The position numbers were made by a program, and so were the translations under genes. The notes under the pieces are model-generated. The model saw nothing but the letters and a program-made list of their open reading frames with translations. It had not been told where the DNA came from and did not search any database. Shown in pieces: positions 1 to 12,300 of a DNA stretch of 64,000 nucleotides. This DNA comes from Pleurotus djamor (lineage: Eukaryota; Basidiomycota; Agaricomycetes; Agaricales; Pleurotaceae), in the NCBI GenBank assembly GCA_029747585.1, contig JAPEVF010000120.1, forward strand, positions 39,158 through 103,157, in the 5' to 3' direction. The first letter of the stretch is position 1, and each line of letters begins with the position of its first letter.

Positions 1-113
1 TAGCGGAGGAGGAGGCGCTCCCGTCGTTACACAGTTCCATGACGGAGAGTCTGCGTGATTGAGGACGCGATTCGCTGCCGTAGTCGTAGTCGAAGTTGAC
101 GCCGAGGGCACCA
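1..113 (-). pseudogene. Left-edge copy of the Ser/Gly-rich downstream exon (partial)
   Basis: This fragment is cut by the window start. On the minus strand it matches the beginning of the coding stretch at 19,729-19,842 (+), including the RRLSVMELCNDG motif, and it is preceded by the same CAG acceptor (114-116). Just upstream, the left copy lacks 4 nt (TCGT) that the right copy has, so a reading frame running through this point would be broken relative to its relative. It marks the outer end, within this window, of the inverted transcription-factor duplication. The rest lies outside the window. Confidence 0.55.
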
Positions 114-1184
114 GCTGTTGAACGTCCAGGTACGGGTATACGGCATACGGATAGGTTGACGTTGACGTTGACGGTGACGAAACGGTCGAAGGAACGATCA
201 AAGAACACGTTCGAAAGGGACATAGAAAAAAAAACAGAGAAGAGAAGATCAGCGTTCGGTTCACACAAAGAAGACACAGAAAAGCACGAAAAAGGCGAAC
301 GAAGTGGGGGACTCAATGGGAGGATATGGCTCATGGCTTAGGGCTCAAGCTTGATTCTCAGCGTTGACGGTGACGTTGGAAGGAGAAGGAGACTTCACGA
401 GGAGAGGGACACGGGGACACGGACATAAATTGGATCATTGAATTCTTTGATATTCGTTCGAAATCCGCGTCCGCGTCCGTGAGGCAGAGGCAGATAGAGG
501 GTTGTTGCGCACAAAAACAAAACGAAAGAAGAGGGAAAGAAGCAAGAGGAATGGAAAAAGGAAGGGAATGAGATTAAGCAAAAAAAGAAGATACAATCGT
601 AAGATAGGTTTTGGTATATAAGATGGATTTCGTTCGTTTCGTGTTTTCGATAGATCTGGTGTACATGTACACGGGGAGAGAGGCAACGGCGGCGGAGAGG
701 GTGCGAAGAAAGCAAGGAAAGGACGGCGAAGGAATGAAGAGGTGAAACGAAAGGTGATAAAAAGAAAGTGATTGGGAAATAGTCGAAGTATATCGTACAA
801 ACGAACGCGTTCGCGTGTGTGCGTTTGACATGAAGAAAGTAGGAAGTAGATGAGGGAGGATATAGTAGTATAACACGAAGCCCAAAGCAAACCGAAAACC
901 CGGAGGAGAACAAGGAAAGAATGAGATGAAGTAGCGGATAGTCCACGCGAAGAGAGGAAGAAGAACCCAAGGAAATAATAGGTAATAATTCAACGGACTC
1001 GTATGGTAACGAAAGATGAAGAGACCGCCCGATAGATGATGATGAGAGATAGAACGAAAATGGGAATGGGGGAGACGACGCCAAAAGAACCCGCGAAAGA
1101 GGAAAGAGGATAAACCCACGAGGAAAGAAGAGAGAAACTTGAAAAGAAAAGGGAAAAAAGAGAAAAGAAAAGAAAAGAAAAAAA

Positions 1185-3917
1185 TCAATAAACAAACGCA
1201 ACAACCCTCTCGCCGTTCGCCCCTCCTCCCCCCACCACTCCTCCTCCAACTCCCGCAATGCCAGCTGAGCTCGAGCCCATATGCTCATACCCATAATATC
1301 CCCCGGTCGAAACACCCGAAGAGGAAGGGCCATACGAATACCCCGAAGAGGTATACTCACCCGTCCCAGGTCTTCTCATCCTCCCAACCGGCGGTGATCC
1401 TCCTGCTCCACCTCCACCTGAGTTTGCGTTTGACGTTGAAGAGGTGGAGGTCGTTCCGGGTGGGTTAAACGAGAACGGATTATCTCCATCCGCACCGACA
1501 CTACTCGAGCTCACACCACCCAACGTGCTTGAGGACCCACCCGTCCCAAGATACCCCAACCCAAGACCGAAACCACTGCTACTCCCCAATCCGTACCGCG
1601 TAGCCGTGCTCGGTCGACTTCCTCCCGATCCCAAACCTAATGAACCCAACCCGTTCAAACCGAATGAGCCGAATCCATTGGACGATGAGGAAGAAGTGGG
1701 TATGGGTAAGGGGAGGACGGAACCGAATACGGCGCTGAGTGGGGGGAGGACGGTTCCTCTTGCGGTGGTTGGACGGGAGGCGGTACCGAGTCCGAGTGAG
1801 GCGAGGGATGATGATGAGGTAGCGTTCGAGGTAGTGTTCGAGGTGGAGGTGGAGGAGCCATTGATACCGTTCGCGTTCCTTGTCGACTTCCCTCCGAGAG
1901 GTTTAGCCTCTTTCCTCTCATCAGCGCTGCCATCAAACTCAGATGACGATCTCCTCCTCTTCCTTCCTTCGCCCATACCTCTTCTTGACACTTCTTCATC
2001 GTCACGTCCGACCAGTTTATCACCGTCGTCATCCTCCCCCTCCTCCTTAATCTCCATACCCAAACTCGAACTCCCAGGTAAGGTGTAATTCGTAAACGCG
2101 TTACTTGACAACCCGAATGCTGAGAGACCTGATGAACCAGGTCTCTGCGAGAGCGTAAACGGCTGCTGCTGTTGAGTTGGTTGGGGTTGTTGTTGGGAAG
2201 GATGAGAAGGGTGGGAAGGATGTTGTTGGGATGAATGTGCAGGATGAGATGGGTGCGGCGCAGGTGGTGGGAGATGTAGCTGCCCTCCTCCCTGCCCTTG
2301 ACCATGCTGCGAATGATGTTGATTATGGGGATGAGGCGGCGGAGACCCCGAATTCGAAGCATGCCCATGTCCCCCATGTCCTCCATGTACGTTAAACGCG
2401 AACGACGGTGCGTTAGGCGACGTCTCGGGTGAAATCGAATGCGAATACCCTCTCTGAGGTTGTCGATACTGATTATGCGAATGAAGATGCGAATGAGGGT
2501 GTTGATGCGAGTGAGGATTTAAGGGAGGTTGTAGGCGAAGGGGAGATCTGTCCTTGTCCTTGTCCGTGCTGGGGGTGTCCCTTGGCGAGAAAGGACTGTT
2601 GGTGTTGGTGCGCGTGTTGGTGGTCACGAAAGGAATGTTGCTGTTGCTGCTCCCGAAAATGCTGCTCCCGAAAGGATTGTTCACGAAACTGTTGCTGCTG
2701 GTCGTGATACCTCTGCTGCTGCCCCCCTCCTCGCTTTTGGTGTTGCTGCGCGTGCTGGTGCTGAGGGTGGTGAGGATGTTGTTGCCCGTGGTGGTGTCCA
2801 TACGGATGCGAGTGAATCGTCGAACCAGGTCTCGAATGCGGCGAATCCATACTCGTCGGCGAGCCTCCCATCATCGTATCCACAACCGGCGTCGAAACCG
2901 ACGCATTTGATGGAGAAGGCGACGGAGCTTGCTGATGCCATGCGGGTGGTTGGTAGAGTATCCATCCTCCCGCACCGTTCGAGGAAGGATGCGTACCACC
3001 GACTGGAGACGGCTGCTGCGAATGCGAGTTCGAATTGTGGTTGTGATTGTGGTTATGATGAGGATGATGGAGGAGCGTCGCGGACGAAGGTCGCATATCC
3101 ATATCCTCCTGCTTGACGACACCGAGAGGCATACCCATGACATTTCCACCCGACATCGAACCAGGTAGGGGAACACCCATCATACCCATGCCCATACCAA
3201 CGGACATGTCATTCATACCGACGCCGAGACCGACGTTGATGGGCATACCGTTCATGTCGAGGGGGATATCGGACATTTGGTGGCCGTTCGTATGGGAGTA
3301 ACCTGCAAGTACGAAGGGGATGAGATGAGTACGACGAGGAGGAGGGAGAGAAGAGGAGGAGGAAGGGGACGTACCAGTCGTTACGACCAACCCATGATTC
3401 TGTTGGTCATGCTCCATCTCCACCATCCTCTGCTCATGTTCCATCTGCGCCTGCTGTTGTTGCGCTGCACTTCCACCTCCGCCAGCACCTCCACCTCCAC
3501 CACCTCTCCGTCCATTTCGCCCACCCGAAGCCTTATTCGCCGCAGCCATACTCGCATGCAAACTCGTCAGATCCCGCATCATCTGCTCGTTCTGTTCTTG
3601 CTTATCGGAATGAACGGTCTGAGCGTGTTGACGGAGATTGTCGAGGCGGGAGAACTGTTTCGCGCAGTGGCAGGTGAAGGGGCGTTCGCCGGTGTGTTTA
3701 CTGTCACCCAATCATCTTAGATTTGCATATACAAAGGAGGAGAGAGAGAGGGGACGCACCGTATATGCCTGGCAAGATGCTCGGAACGGCTGAACACCAT
3801 TCTACACTCTCCATGCCCGCGACACTGGAACGTCTTCGCAGGAGCCGGGCGATACCTCCTCGAATTCGGATTATTCAAAGACGGACCAGCTGATGCCGAG
3901 TTGGGCAAGACGGCCAT
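1185..3917 (-). pseudogene. C2H2 zinc-finger transcription factor, damaged inverted copy
   Basis: This is the minus-strand relative of the intact gene at 15,806-18,680. The matching exons are about 3917-3760, 3700-3375 and 3302-1185, with 59- and 72-nt introns, and encode the two fingers (SEHLARHIR ... SRLDNLRQH). There are two lesions. First, the His/Gln- and Ser/Thr/Pro-rich N-terminus of the relative is missing; the nearest ATG in the finger frame is at 3917, and the longer upstream reading frame ends before the fingers. Second, one extra base near 2521-2532 shifts the frame in the middle of exon 3, splitting the product into a finger half and a Ser/Gly-rich half that still ends in AFVY. 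No n marks this site, so it looks like a real +1 change. It could encode a shortened finger protein, but I read it as a decaying duplicate. Confidence 0.75.
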
Positions 3918-4038
3918 CGAGGAGTTGGATCAAGACGTTCATAGCGGTGGTGGTGGTGAGGGTGGAATCAAGTTGCGTTTGCCGGCCCATACGCGACGAT
4001 AAGACCGAGCCATGAGGAACCCGGAAACGGAAAGGAGG

Positions 4039-4769
4039 GAAGAAGAAAGACGGCGGAGACAGGCAAGTGGAGTGTTCGCTGTCGTCGTGGGGTTCATTCA
4101 TTTCGAGATGTATGACCTAGTTGAAGGTGGGCAAACCAAAAAGGCAGAGGAAGAACGCGGGGACATACCAATCGGTCCTATTGTCAACCCTACTCGACGC
4201 GAGCTCCCTACCCCATTCATACACTGTCCCCTGCATCTACGCCTCTCCCTTCAACTCCGTACGATGTCCCAGCCGTAGCCATCTAGGTTTTGTCGCCCAA
4301 AGGAAACCGCGTGAACTTTGGTTTGAAATTGCGCTTCCCGGCCAAGGAAAAAGGAAAAGTACTGGTGGTTCAGCGAATCTTTGGAGTTTTCAGTACGTTG
4401 ACTGCGAGAAATAGATAGATCAGAATGGGAGTTGAACGTTGTTGAGTCGTAGTCGTGGTGGATGCACTCGATGGAAGCGTGTGCGGTATTGCCGCCGAGA
4501 CGGGCTCAAGCGCCCAGGTGCTGCCCCTTTCTAAGAGGGGCTTTTCTCTCGATTTGACTTTCATGCATGCAGCGGCCGTACCCCGTTTCTTCACGATGAA
4601 GGACCGGAATAGGACGTTCGAGCTCGTCGGTACGTATCCCAGTCTGATAACAGTTGAAACTCGAGTTCTGACGCAGAAACCATCAAAACGAAAACACGGC
4701 GGTAGCTCTGTGTATGTGCACGATAACTCGACAAGGTGGAATTCGGAGAGATCCCGCACCTCTTACCCA
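4039..4769. other. Intergenic, no gene seen
   Basis: This stretch lies between the damaged transcription factor and F-box gene A, both on the minus strand. Only short overlapping frames are present and none resembles a family I know. It probably holds the former promoter of the left transcription factor copy and the 3' region of gene A. Confidence 0.5.
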
Positions 4770-6085
4770 TTACGGACTCGCATACTCAAGCTCGAGCTCA
4801 GCTCTCAACGGTTCCCACCACCCTTCAAACATCCACGCAGTGGGTATGATTACATTCTCTCGTGTCGACTTTGTGTCATCACGGAAATACCGAGAGACTT
4901 TTGCATCATCGCTAGAGTTGGGTGTGTTTTCCTGTACTTCTCGGTATGCGATGTCTATGACGCGTAGACAAGGGTGGTGGTCGTATAGCGGTTGGAGATC
5001 GTCGCGCGAGTAACGGGGCTGGGGAGGAGAGGATATGGTGCTCGTGTTCCTCGCAAAATGGACGTAAGAGAGTCTTGCTGACGCGATGTCCATGAAGTGG
5101 CTGGCTTCAAGCTACCAAACGGTGAAGAAGCCTAAGTAACAGTAGACGAGAGAGTGAACGGACGTACATGTTGTTTCATATCAAAGAGGAAAGAAAGGTA
5201 CAACCATTCAAGTGATCGAAGGTACGGTCCAATCACTTTGATGACGTCGATTTCGTAGCAGATAGCGATCTTCAGAGAGACAATGTCCCTGAATACAGCC
5301 TTGTGGCCGTGAACCCAGAGTGCACAGAACGCNAAACGTCTCGAGATGGCGTATAGGCGCAACGTTAACAGCAGTACCCCAATTATCGGGGTAGTTGCTC
5401 TGAAAAGTGTGTAATCGCTCGAGAGATGAAGGAGGGAGAGCGTCGAGGGCCTCAGTGACCGAGGAGAGGGAGAGGAACGTCAACGACGACCGTTGTGAAA
5501 GGAGGAACGCTTTGAATACTTCATGATCTTCTGGATTGAGAACGGCGCATGAGAAGTGCGTCAGAGTGAGCGTAGGCGAGTTTTTCGTGGGGTTAGACAA
5601 GATGGATCGCATACTACGGGCTCTTTCATGGACAATGTATAGTTTCTTGAGGTTAGTGAGAAGGGGTAGGATAAGGCATATTTGATGAGATGGCTCAAAA
5701 TCGGCGTACATCTCAACGAGAGTTTTGATGTGCTTTGCAAGGCTTGGATTAGCGACGCATGCAAAATGGAGGAGATTGACGCGGGAAGTCCAGAGGTGCG
5801 TCGACGGTTGGGTGCTTCGTTTGGGGCAGTGTGTTTGGATGTTCTCCTTATCATCGATCAAGATGGATTCGTAGATCAGTGGTATTGCGATGGAATAAAT
5901 GGTGCGGGAGACAGTGAGAAGAGGGGAAAGAATGTTTCTGTAGGGAGAGCAACCGAGGTTTTGGATGACGATTTGCCAGAGTTCAACTGGTAGGCGAGGA
6001 CGCGATCCCTCTGCAAGGAAATGAACACAGAAAGTCAGTGCGGTTCACGGTGACTTTGGGTACGTATCCGATACGCACGTTGCAT
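4770..6085 (-). CDS. F-box-like protein A (mirror partner of F)
   Basis: Predicted exons are 6085-6079 (ATGCAAC), 6010-5168 and 5111-4770, with introns of 68 and 56 nt. The F-box core LPVELWQIVIQNLG sits at the extreme N-terminus, followed by a leucine-rich body of the type seen in SCF substrate receptors, and the protein ends in FEGWWEPLRAELELE. A single n at 5333 breaks the frame. Leaving it out makes exon 2 exactly in phase (7+842 nt) and aligns HLETF-FCALWVHG with HLETYSFNSHWVRD of gene F, so the n is almost certainly a spurious base. The predicted product is about 396 aa, close to E and F (392 aa each). It probably acts as an SCF ubiquitin-ligase adaptor; its substrate is unknown. It is transcribed divergently from B. 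Confidence 0.8.
5333..5333. other. Spurious inserted n in F-box gene A
   Basis: The n lies next to an AAA run. With it the frame breaks; without it the exon reads through and matches its paralogue. The same behaviour is seen at 30,868 and 60,480. Confidence 0.75.
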
Positions 6086-6402
6086 CCCGAAGATATCCCA
6101 ATAGGTAAAATCGGAGACTAATGCAGTTAACCGTCGTACTGAACGGTGTCGTGCCCAACGGTGGGATTTCAAATCGTGCAAGTCAGAAGTAAAGGTGCGT
6201 TTGTATTGTTTGGCTTGGTTCTCGTGTACAAACCACCGCAAACTGCTCTTATGGTAAACGCTTCGACTTGGCCTCGACACGACTTCAACGGAAGCATTAC
6301 AACTAACACCACCTTCAAACCCACCGTCCGTGACAAGGTCAGATGCGGCGTTCGAGCAGTTCTCCATATCAAGCTCTCATTCTGACCGTTGAATCCACAG
6401 AT
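6086..6402. promoter_or_regulatory. Divergent promoter region between A and B
   Basis: About 320 bp separates the start of A (minus) from the F-box ATG of B (plus). The mirror partner is 31,487-32,182, between E and F. The sequence next to B ends in the conserved intron tail CTGACCGTTGAATCCACAG seen before the F-box exon of C and E, so part of this stretch is a leftover first intron. No clear TATA box or operator was identified. Confidence 0.4.
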
Positions 6403-6856
6403 ATGGGAAACTTACCTTTCGAGCTCTGGGAAGAGATCATCTTGGATCTCTGTTCAGTCTCGCGCCATCGAAACGACCTTCACCCTCTCCTTAAAATCTC
6501 CCAAGTCTTCTACGACTCGTTGATTCCTACAATCTACGAGACAATCCTCATTAAAGACGACGAAAGTGGAGGCAGGCCTCAGTTTTACGATCTATCGAAT
6601 GGGACACTGAGCCGCATACCAGGGTCTCGCCTTCACGAGTGTATCTTCTTCACTTCGCGGTAGAAAGCACTTGCGGGAAGGGTGATTATCACTCCCTTCA
6701 ATTCATTGACTTTGCGCATCGCGAGAGTCTTGGACTTGTCTTGGACCTCCCATATCTCGACAGACGACTAAAGAGGTTTGTCGTGACGTGTCTATACTTG
6801 AAGCGTAGTGGGAGCCTTTGATACATAATTTAGGATATCTGCTAGAAAATATCTAG
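6403..6856 (+). pseudogene. F-box pseudogene B, internally deleted
   Basis: The reading frame starts MGNLPFELWEEIILDLCS and runs through a typical F-box region ending in YETILIKDDES. It then shifts frame before the conserved TRVSPSRVYLLHFAVES block. Shortly after, about 250 residues of the family body are missing, and the sequence jumps to the last codons (a GGAGCCTTTGA-like stretch and GAAAATATCTAG) that end C and D. It is therefore a remnant with a head and a tail but no middle. It pairs with gene E across the large inverted duplication (LPLELWEEIISDL there). No functional product is expected, although a short F-box-only peptide could still be made. Confidence 0.8.
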
Positions 6857-6916
6857 GTAGTAGATAGAGTAGGGTCAATTTTCAAGTAAACGGCGTTTCA
6901 TGTTTTCCCTGGGTGC

Positions 6917-6945
6917 GGCGCGTGATCCCGCGTCATCGTTCTGCA
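6917..6945 (-). repeat. Degenerate copy of the CGCG...CGCG element
   Basis: GGCGCGTGATCCCGCGTCATCG lies at the position, relative to pseudogene B, where the better copies sit after C, D and E. The AGGAGACGTCTCCT half is not recognisable here. Confidence 0.35.
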
Positions 6946-7195
6946 TTCCTTCCCTCCAATTTTTCTCGCTTCAAAGCACGGCGACGCGCTCAACGTTGAA
7001 AACTTCACGACATCTTTGACGCCGTAGCTCCGGTAAACCGTATGAGACTTGCACGCTGTGTGAGAAAAGCGATGCTTGACAGCCATCATCGCCACACACC
7101 ATGAGGAAACCTCGAGGCTCTTTTTCAAGCTCACAACCACCTCGAAGCCTTGTTCTACGGCCCCAGCATCGAGTTTGAACGCAAAGCTAGTCCTC

Positions 7196-8437
7196 ATGCA
7201 AGGTTCGAATCAGCCCTCCGTCCGAGTTTTTGATTCTCATCGTCGACTATACAGAGACTCAAAGCTTACCGCCCGAGCTTTGGCGACAGATCGTCCAGGA
7301 GCTCGACTCTCCTCACCGAAACGACCTCCATCCACTCCTTACAGTGTGCCATATCTTCCATGATGTGCTGATTCGTCTCGTCTACGAGACCATATTCATC
7401 GATGGCTACGAACTTCTCCGTGGGTACAGCGTGGCGGAACGGGTTATTGAACCATGGTCTACTCACCTAGACATCTCCCGTGCTCACTTCCTCTCTGCCA
7501 CCCTGCAGAATAAACCTCACCTGGCACGAATGGTGACATCCTTCGTTGACATGCGGCGCATGGCATACTCCGAAAGTCCCACCCAGCACATTCTACCCCA
7601 CCTCACAAACCTCCGCCGACTACATATTTCATGTGCAGAAGAAAATGACATCCTAGCGTTACCGTCGTCTCTGGTGTTGACACACCTGTCTTTGCCTAAC
7701 CACGATGATCGTAATCCTTCGTCGTTCAAAGCACTCCTTGCCTCGCAGCATTGCACTGTGACTTTTCTACGGATAGAACTAATATTTGGACCATCTCAGT
7801 TCTTACCATCTTCCCTGCCATCGTTACACACATATGCATGCGACTATGCGGAATATTGGGATCAACTGGTTGAAATTGCCCCTATACAACACTTTTCGTC
7901 AACCTCATTCCGCTCCGACTGGATATGTCACCCCAAACATGTCTTCTCAAACTTGGTGTCTCTTAGTATTTCACCAGGTTTCCCACATCTTGAAATACTC
8001 AAGATCGGTTGTTACCTCAACTCACTCCAACTCTTCCGAGTCATCGTTTGGGAGAATGATTGGGGTTCACAAGTGAGTCAGGATGCTCATCGCTTGCTCA
8101 TTTTGTTTGGTGCTAAATAATGCATGAACAGTTTGGTGTTGAAAACCTCGTGACCGCATCATCGTCTTCGCTCTCCTACATCCATTTTGGCAAAAGCAAG
8201 ATCGGGGACGAAGCATATACATACCAGCCTGGGGACCTAAACAAGCTTTGGGACCTCTATCCCCTTCTCCGCGTCATCGATATTGCACACAAGCCAAAGC
8301 TCGCTGAAGCCGGTGTCTCTCGGTATTTTCGTGATGGTCGAGTTGATGGGGAAGTTTTTATCCGTCCGGTGTCAGTATTTGAGGCTTGGTGGGAGCCTTT
8401 GAGGGATGATATAGGATATGTCCTGGAAAATGTCTAG
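7196..8437 (+). CDS. F-box-like protein C (mirror partner of D)
   Basis: Predicted exons are 7196-7202 (ATGCAAG), 7255-8072 and 8132-8437, with introns of 52 and 59 nt, giving about 376 aa. The F-box core is LPPELWRQIVQELDSPHRN. A Leu-rich body follows, and the C-terminus holds RYFRDGR and FEAWWEPLRDD. The tiny first exon ATGCAAG recurs in A, D and F, which is why I chose this start. A longer upstream frame resembling the N-terminal extension of D (HEETSRLF) is present, but its ATG at 7072 is one base out of frame, so that extension is not usable here. The second intron, GTGAGT to AACAG, joins SQ to FGVENLV. Predicted SCF adaptor; substrate unknown. Confidence 0.8.
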
Positions 8438-8492
8438 TTACTGGGTGTGGTCATTTGGAGTCAACGCCGAATGATTTGGTGTTTCTTCAAAT

Positions 8493-8554
8493 AGGAGACA
8501 TCTCCTGAAACGTAGCGCCGAACTTTCCTTTTGCTTAGCGCGCGATTACGCGTT
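8493..8554 (-). repeat. Palindromic 3' element, copy 1
   Basis: Read on the minus strand this is AACGCGTAATCGCGCGCTAAA, about 30 bases, then AGGAGATGTCTCCT followed by ATTTGAAG. It begins about 55 bp after the stop of gene C. The second half is a near-perfect 14-bp palindrome. The same block follows D and E and recurs at 37.3 and 47.8 kb. Confidence 0.8.
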
Positions 8555-8929
8555 GTCTCTTCTTCCTTGCATCCGCCATTTTCTCTCTCCCCTCAAGCGT
8601 CCTTTCTTCGAATATCGTCGACGCGCTCAACGTTGAAGATTTCCTGTATCAAGACACCCTGGAATCTAAGCTCCGGCGACGAAAACGACATGCACGCTGT
8701 GTTCGCATGGCTGTGCTCTCCTTGATTTTCGCTACCCCGTGGCACAAATGAAAACCTCGAAACAACGATTCGAGTTGGTACGTTGACCTCTAACATTCGC
8801 CGATTGGTCTCTTTTGCTGATTGGTCCCGGTTTGCCGTTCACCCAGATGCAAGATGTATGAAGGAGGGCCTGGAGTTCGTGTGGCGGCGGAAGCGATAAT
8901 TGCGCTCTAGACTCGGGCACGTCGTCGAG

Positions 8930-9330
8930 TGTGTGTGTGTGTGGCGGTTAGATCTGGGCCCTGGAAGTACGTGTTTACTTCCTTCTACGTTCCCCTTGTT
9001 CTCATTTGTTCGTAATGCTGATGCTATCCCTAGCCTAGAATGACCACGTCCATGGCTTCCTCATGTGCGACAGCTCGAGTGCAGCAAGGCTTTTTTTTCT
9101 CGCTTTTCGCCGTCTTCGCAAACCATCATCCGTTGGTGGAACCCGATTGGCCGCTTGGTCGAGTTCAAACCCAACTTGGAGGTACGTCCTGGTGTCTACG
9201 GCACATATCCCCTCGTCTCATCGGGTTCCTGTGCAGTCATAGCTGGACCCGAAGCCCACGATATCATCGGTAGATGCTGATGATATGATTGTAACGCTCG
9301 GAGCATTAGGAACCGGGGCTTGAAGCTTGA
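8930..9330 (+). other. Orphan exon-intron repeat, copy O1
   Basis: Downstream of gene C, the segment contains CTGGGCCCTGGAA, a GTACGTG donor, an intron with CGTAATGCTGATGC, and a CTAG acceptor. Equivalent blocks lie after D (26.0-26.5 kb) and E (29.0-29.8 kb) on the other strand. Exons on both sides of the shared intron resemble each other across the copies, but I do not recognise a protein family, and frames differ. A (GT)n run at about 8,929-8,943 precedes it. It could be an old orphan gene or a transcribed non-coding repeat. Confidence 0.4.
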
Positions 9331-12300
9331 AGGTACGTCTTTCCGCCATCGAATTTCGTAGCCCGTGCTCAATATGGTGCTACAAACGTAGACCTCGAAT
9401 TAGCCATTGATCCGCGACGTCGTTGTCCTTCTGGTCATAGACGCGAGCGGCGCTCCTCTGCCTCCTTCCTTACACGTCCCCAGAGTGCTGAAGGTTCTGT
9501 ATACATGGTGCGTGATACTGTCCTGGACGTTTATGCTGCTTACTGACAATGCTATTATCGGATGTAGAGCTCTACACGTGTCCCTCCCTGTACCGCAACC
9601 GTGTTGGCGAGCTGCGATTACCCTCCCTGTCTGCGGCGCCGTTGGACTCTGTCGTTCACGTCCTGCATGGTCATCATCATGGATTTTCACTACCTCGTCT
9701 CTGTTGCTAACGTCTGTCATGAGTCCCGCGTCAATGTCTCCCCTTGAGTCGAGCTCTCGTTGTGAAGGCAAGCTCGGTCTTTGTCCCTCGTTTCCGTTCT
9801 GTTCTCTGGTCCTTCCGGCTCTCCTAGACTTGGCGCACGCACGCACGCACGATGATGACTACCTGGCCCGGAGGTTTGTTTGCAATGTTACTTTCGCCAC
9901 GTACAACTCCTTTTACTCCCCCTCACGATGACCATCCATATCATTGCTTGTTTCACTCGCGAACTCTGAGCGTTGCTTACGTACCCATGCTCGTCGCCAC
10001 CGTTTTCGAATGCTACCTTTTCCCTCTACCCATTTCCATTCCTGCCAACCGATCAGATATATATATATATATCTTCTCCCCCAAATCCCCGAAGTCGTCT
10101 CCGATCAACGTCCACCCCCATCCAATCACCACCCCGTCATCATCCAACACATCGTTTTTCGTTCATACATGACATCTCCCTCCCACCCCGTTCGACGTTC
10201 TGTCACTCAACCTACATATCCGTCCCCTTCAAACCCACGTCCTATGAATACTCTTTTTTTTCGTGGTTTCGGTCCCCATTTGTCTTTGCGATCAGCGCTC
10301 GGAATATACGTATACGCCCATCCCCATTCTATGGTGAACGTTGTCGGTGCCGGGACGTGTTATCAACCGTTGCGTTTACCTCGCTGCATGCTCCTCGTAC
10401 GCTATCATACCGCCCTGTTGTCTGGTTACCTTTGGTTTACCCCATTTTCCCCGACCATGCTCGGCAGAATTTTTCGTTCTAAGGTCGTACGTCCATAGAC
10501 AACGGCTCTCATTCATGGACAATTAATTGAGTACGTTTACGCGCTTCTTCACACGAATGGGAANTTTTTTAAACGGAGGACAGAGTCACCTTGTGTACAC
10601 GGCTTTCTAGAAGACGAGGAGAACCAATGCCCTCATGAAGAAATAGAAATAGCATGACCACCATGAATGTTCGATGTTCCATGCACCTTGTCCTCGAGCT
10701 CTCGAGTACTTAGCTCGGGAGCAATTCCCCACCCAAACAAGCTTCCGTTGGGTGATTGGGTGATTGGGCGTTTGGTGGACTCGGGCTTCTAGCTCTAGAC
10801 TCGAGTTCCATGTTTCATTTTACTCTCGTTCACGTTAGATCTTGCGATCTCCGTCGAAAGTTTCTTTTCCAGACGGGTCGGTTAATTCTTTGTCCCCGTC
10901 CTATTTCCATTTACCCCATTTTCAGGGATTCGCACGCGCGTGGACTCTGGGAGGCTTTTCTGATTCTGTGTGTGTTTTCCGTTCTCATCTGAGGTATCTT
11001 TGATCTTTTTGCCTTACGATTTGGCATTCTGTGATGGTGTGTGTTTTCAGTGTCCCGTAATGGATTCAGACACGTAGCTGTAAACCTCGGTGAAGCGATC
11101 TTCCTCTTCAATCGTCGCTACCATTCTGATCGCCTGCACGCACAGCCGACTACAGATTGAAGTGGATCGCACCATACGCGTTTTATCTTCAACGGAGGTA
11201 CGACACAGCCTCATCATCGTTCAATTTTATCCTCCGTTGAACTCGTTCCGTCGTGCTTTCACTGGCTAGATTTGATTTCGAGCCATCATGCATGAACGCA
11301 CATGGGTCCGTACAGCTGCAGGTTTACATCCCTTCTTTTCCCTTGATCTTCCCTGCCAGTGGGCTTCGAACTTCCTGATGGATGGATGGACGGATGGACG
11401 TGGACGCACGCGTGGGGGGTCTAGACTGTATGCCCATTTAGCGAGTATTCGACGGTTCAATGATCCTAGATAATATCTGAATGGAGGAGTCTGCTTAAGA
11501 ATGATAATTGAGTCGTTTGTTCCGTTGGCGGTTCAGGCACGGCTTCGGCGAAGAGGTGACTCGGAGAGGAAGGCGATTGAAAGTTCATTGAATAGACGGA
11601 TGAATCATGAATGATCCAAACTGTCAAGTTGGTCATGCAATTGTGAGTGATCCACGCGGGACGGAAGGCGTAGGTGGGATTTTCTTGCTTTTACATCCAA
11701 CAATGAAGGAAATCGTACCATTAGATGGACTGAAAACACGAGTGGGCGAGGAAGTTTGAGACATCGTGGAGGTAAGCTTCGGTATCTTAGAATCGACGAT
11801 GTGCCTAGAGAAGACGCAGTAAGTGCTAAAAGCACACGCATGGGATTCTACTTATTCTGTATATAAAATCGCTTGAGGTGCACCGGCTTCGCACTCAAGC
11901 AATCCGGAACGATATCTCTAAGGTACCTGAGGTACCCGTCTCCTTGTGCCCGAGTCCCAATTATTCAGACAGTTGGGCATCACGGTTCGGCGTACCGAGA
12001 CTTGAGAAGCTCTAGCTTCGTTTTTGTTCCTGCTCGTTCACCTTCGTTGAACTCCTCATCAAGGTAAACTCGCTCTCGTCTCACATTTCACCGGCTGCTT
12101 GTACTCTGGTGAGTCTTATGTACTTCCTAAGGTCCATCCCAGACGTGACCATTTCAATGAAAAGAACGAAGTACATACGGTACCTCAGTTCCAGTCTCAT
12201 CAAGGTTTTCATCTGGATTCTTCAGTTTCGGTTCGACCTCCCGCGACGATCAACCCCGTCATTGTTCTTACTCTTACTCCTACTCCGACCCAAGTACTCA

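Larger units (their letters stand above)
1..4038 (-). repeat. Left arm of inverted transcription-factor duplication
   Basis: The whole segment is a reverse-complement relative of about 15,755-19,842. Similarity covers the coding exons, both short introns, the long pyrimidine-rich region after the FVY stop, and the start of the downstream exon. The two copies differ by substitutions and many indels. Coding indels are mostly multiples of three, whereas those in the 3' region are irregular, so the copies are clearly diverged rather than an exact assembly echo. Similarity fades upstream of about 4,040. Confidence 0.9.

Noticed and set aside
395..1360. Long minus-strand frames over 395-1,360 and their plus-strand relatives over 18,677-19,503
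   Set aside because: These are composition effects of a purine/pyrimidine-rich 3' region or intron. The two duplicated copies differ there by irregular indels, so no single frame is preserved.
1444..2907. Long plus-strand frames opposite the left zinc-finger copy, and minus-strand frames opposite the right copy
   Set aside because: They are shadows of the Ser/Gly-rich and His/Gln-rich coding strand, with no ATG context or domain of their own.
9407..10498. Plus-strand frames of 170-185 codons downstream of F-box gene C
   Set aside because: The mirrored region on the right arm does not keep the frames, and the segment contains microsatellites. It is better read as non-coding duplicated DNA.
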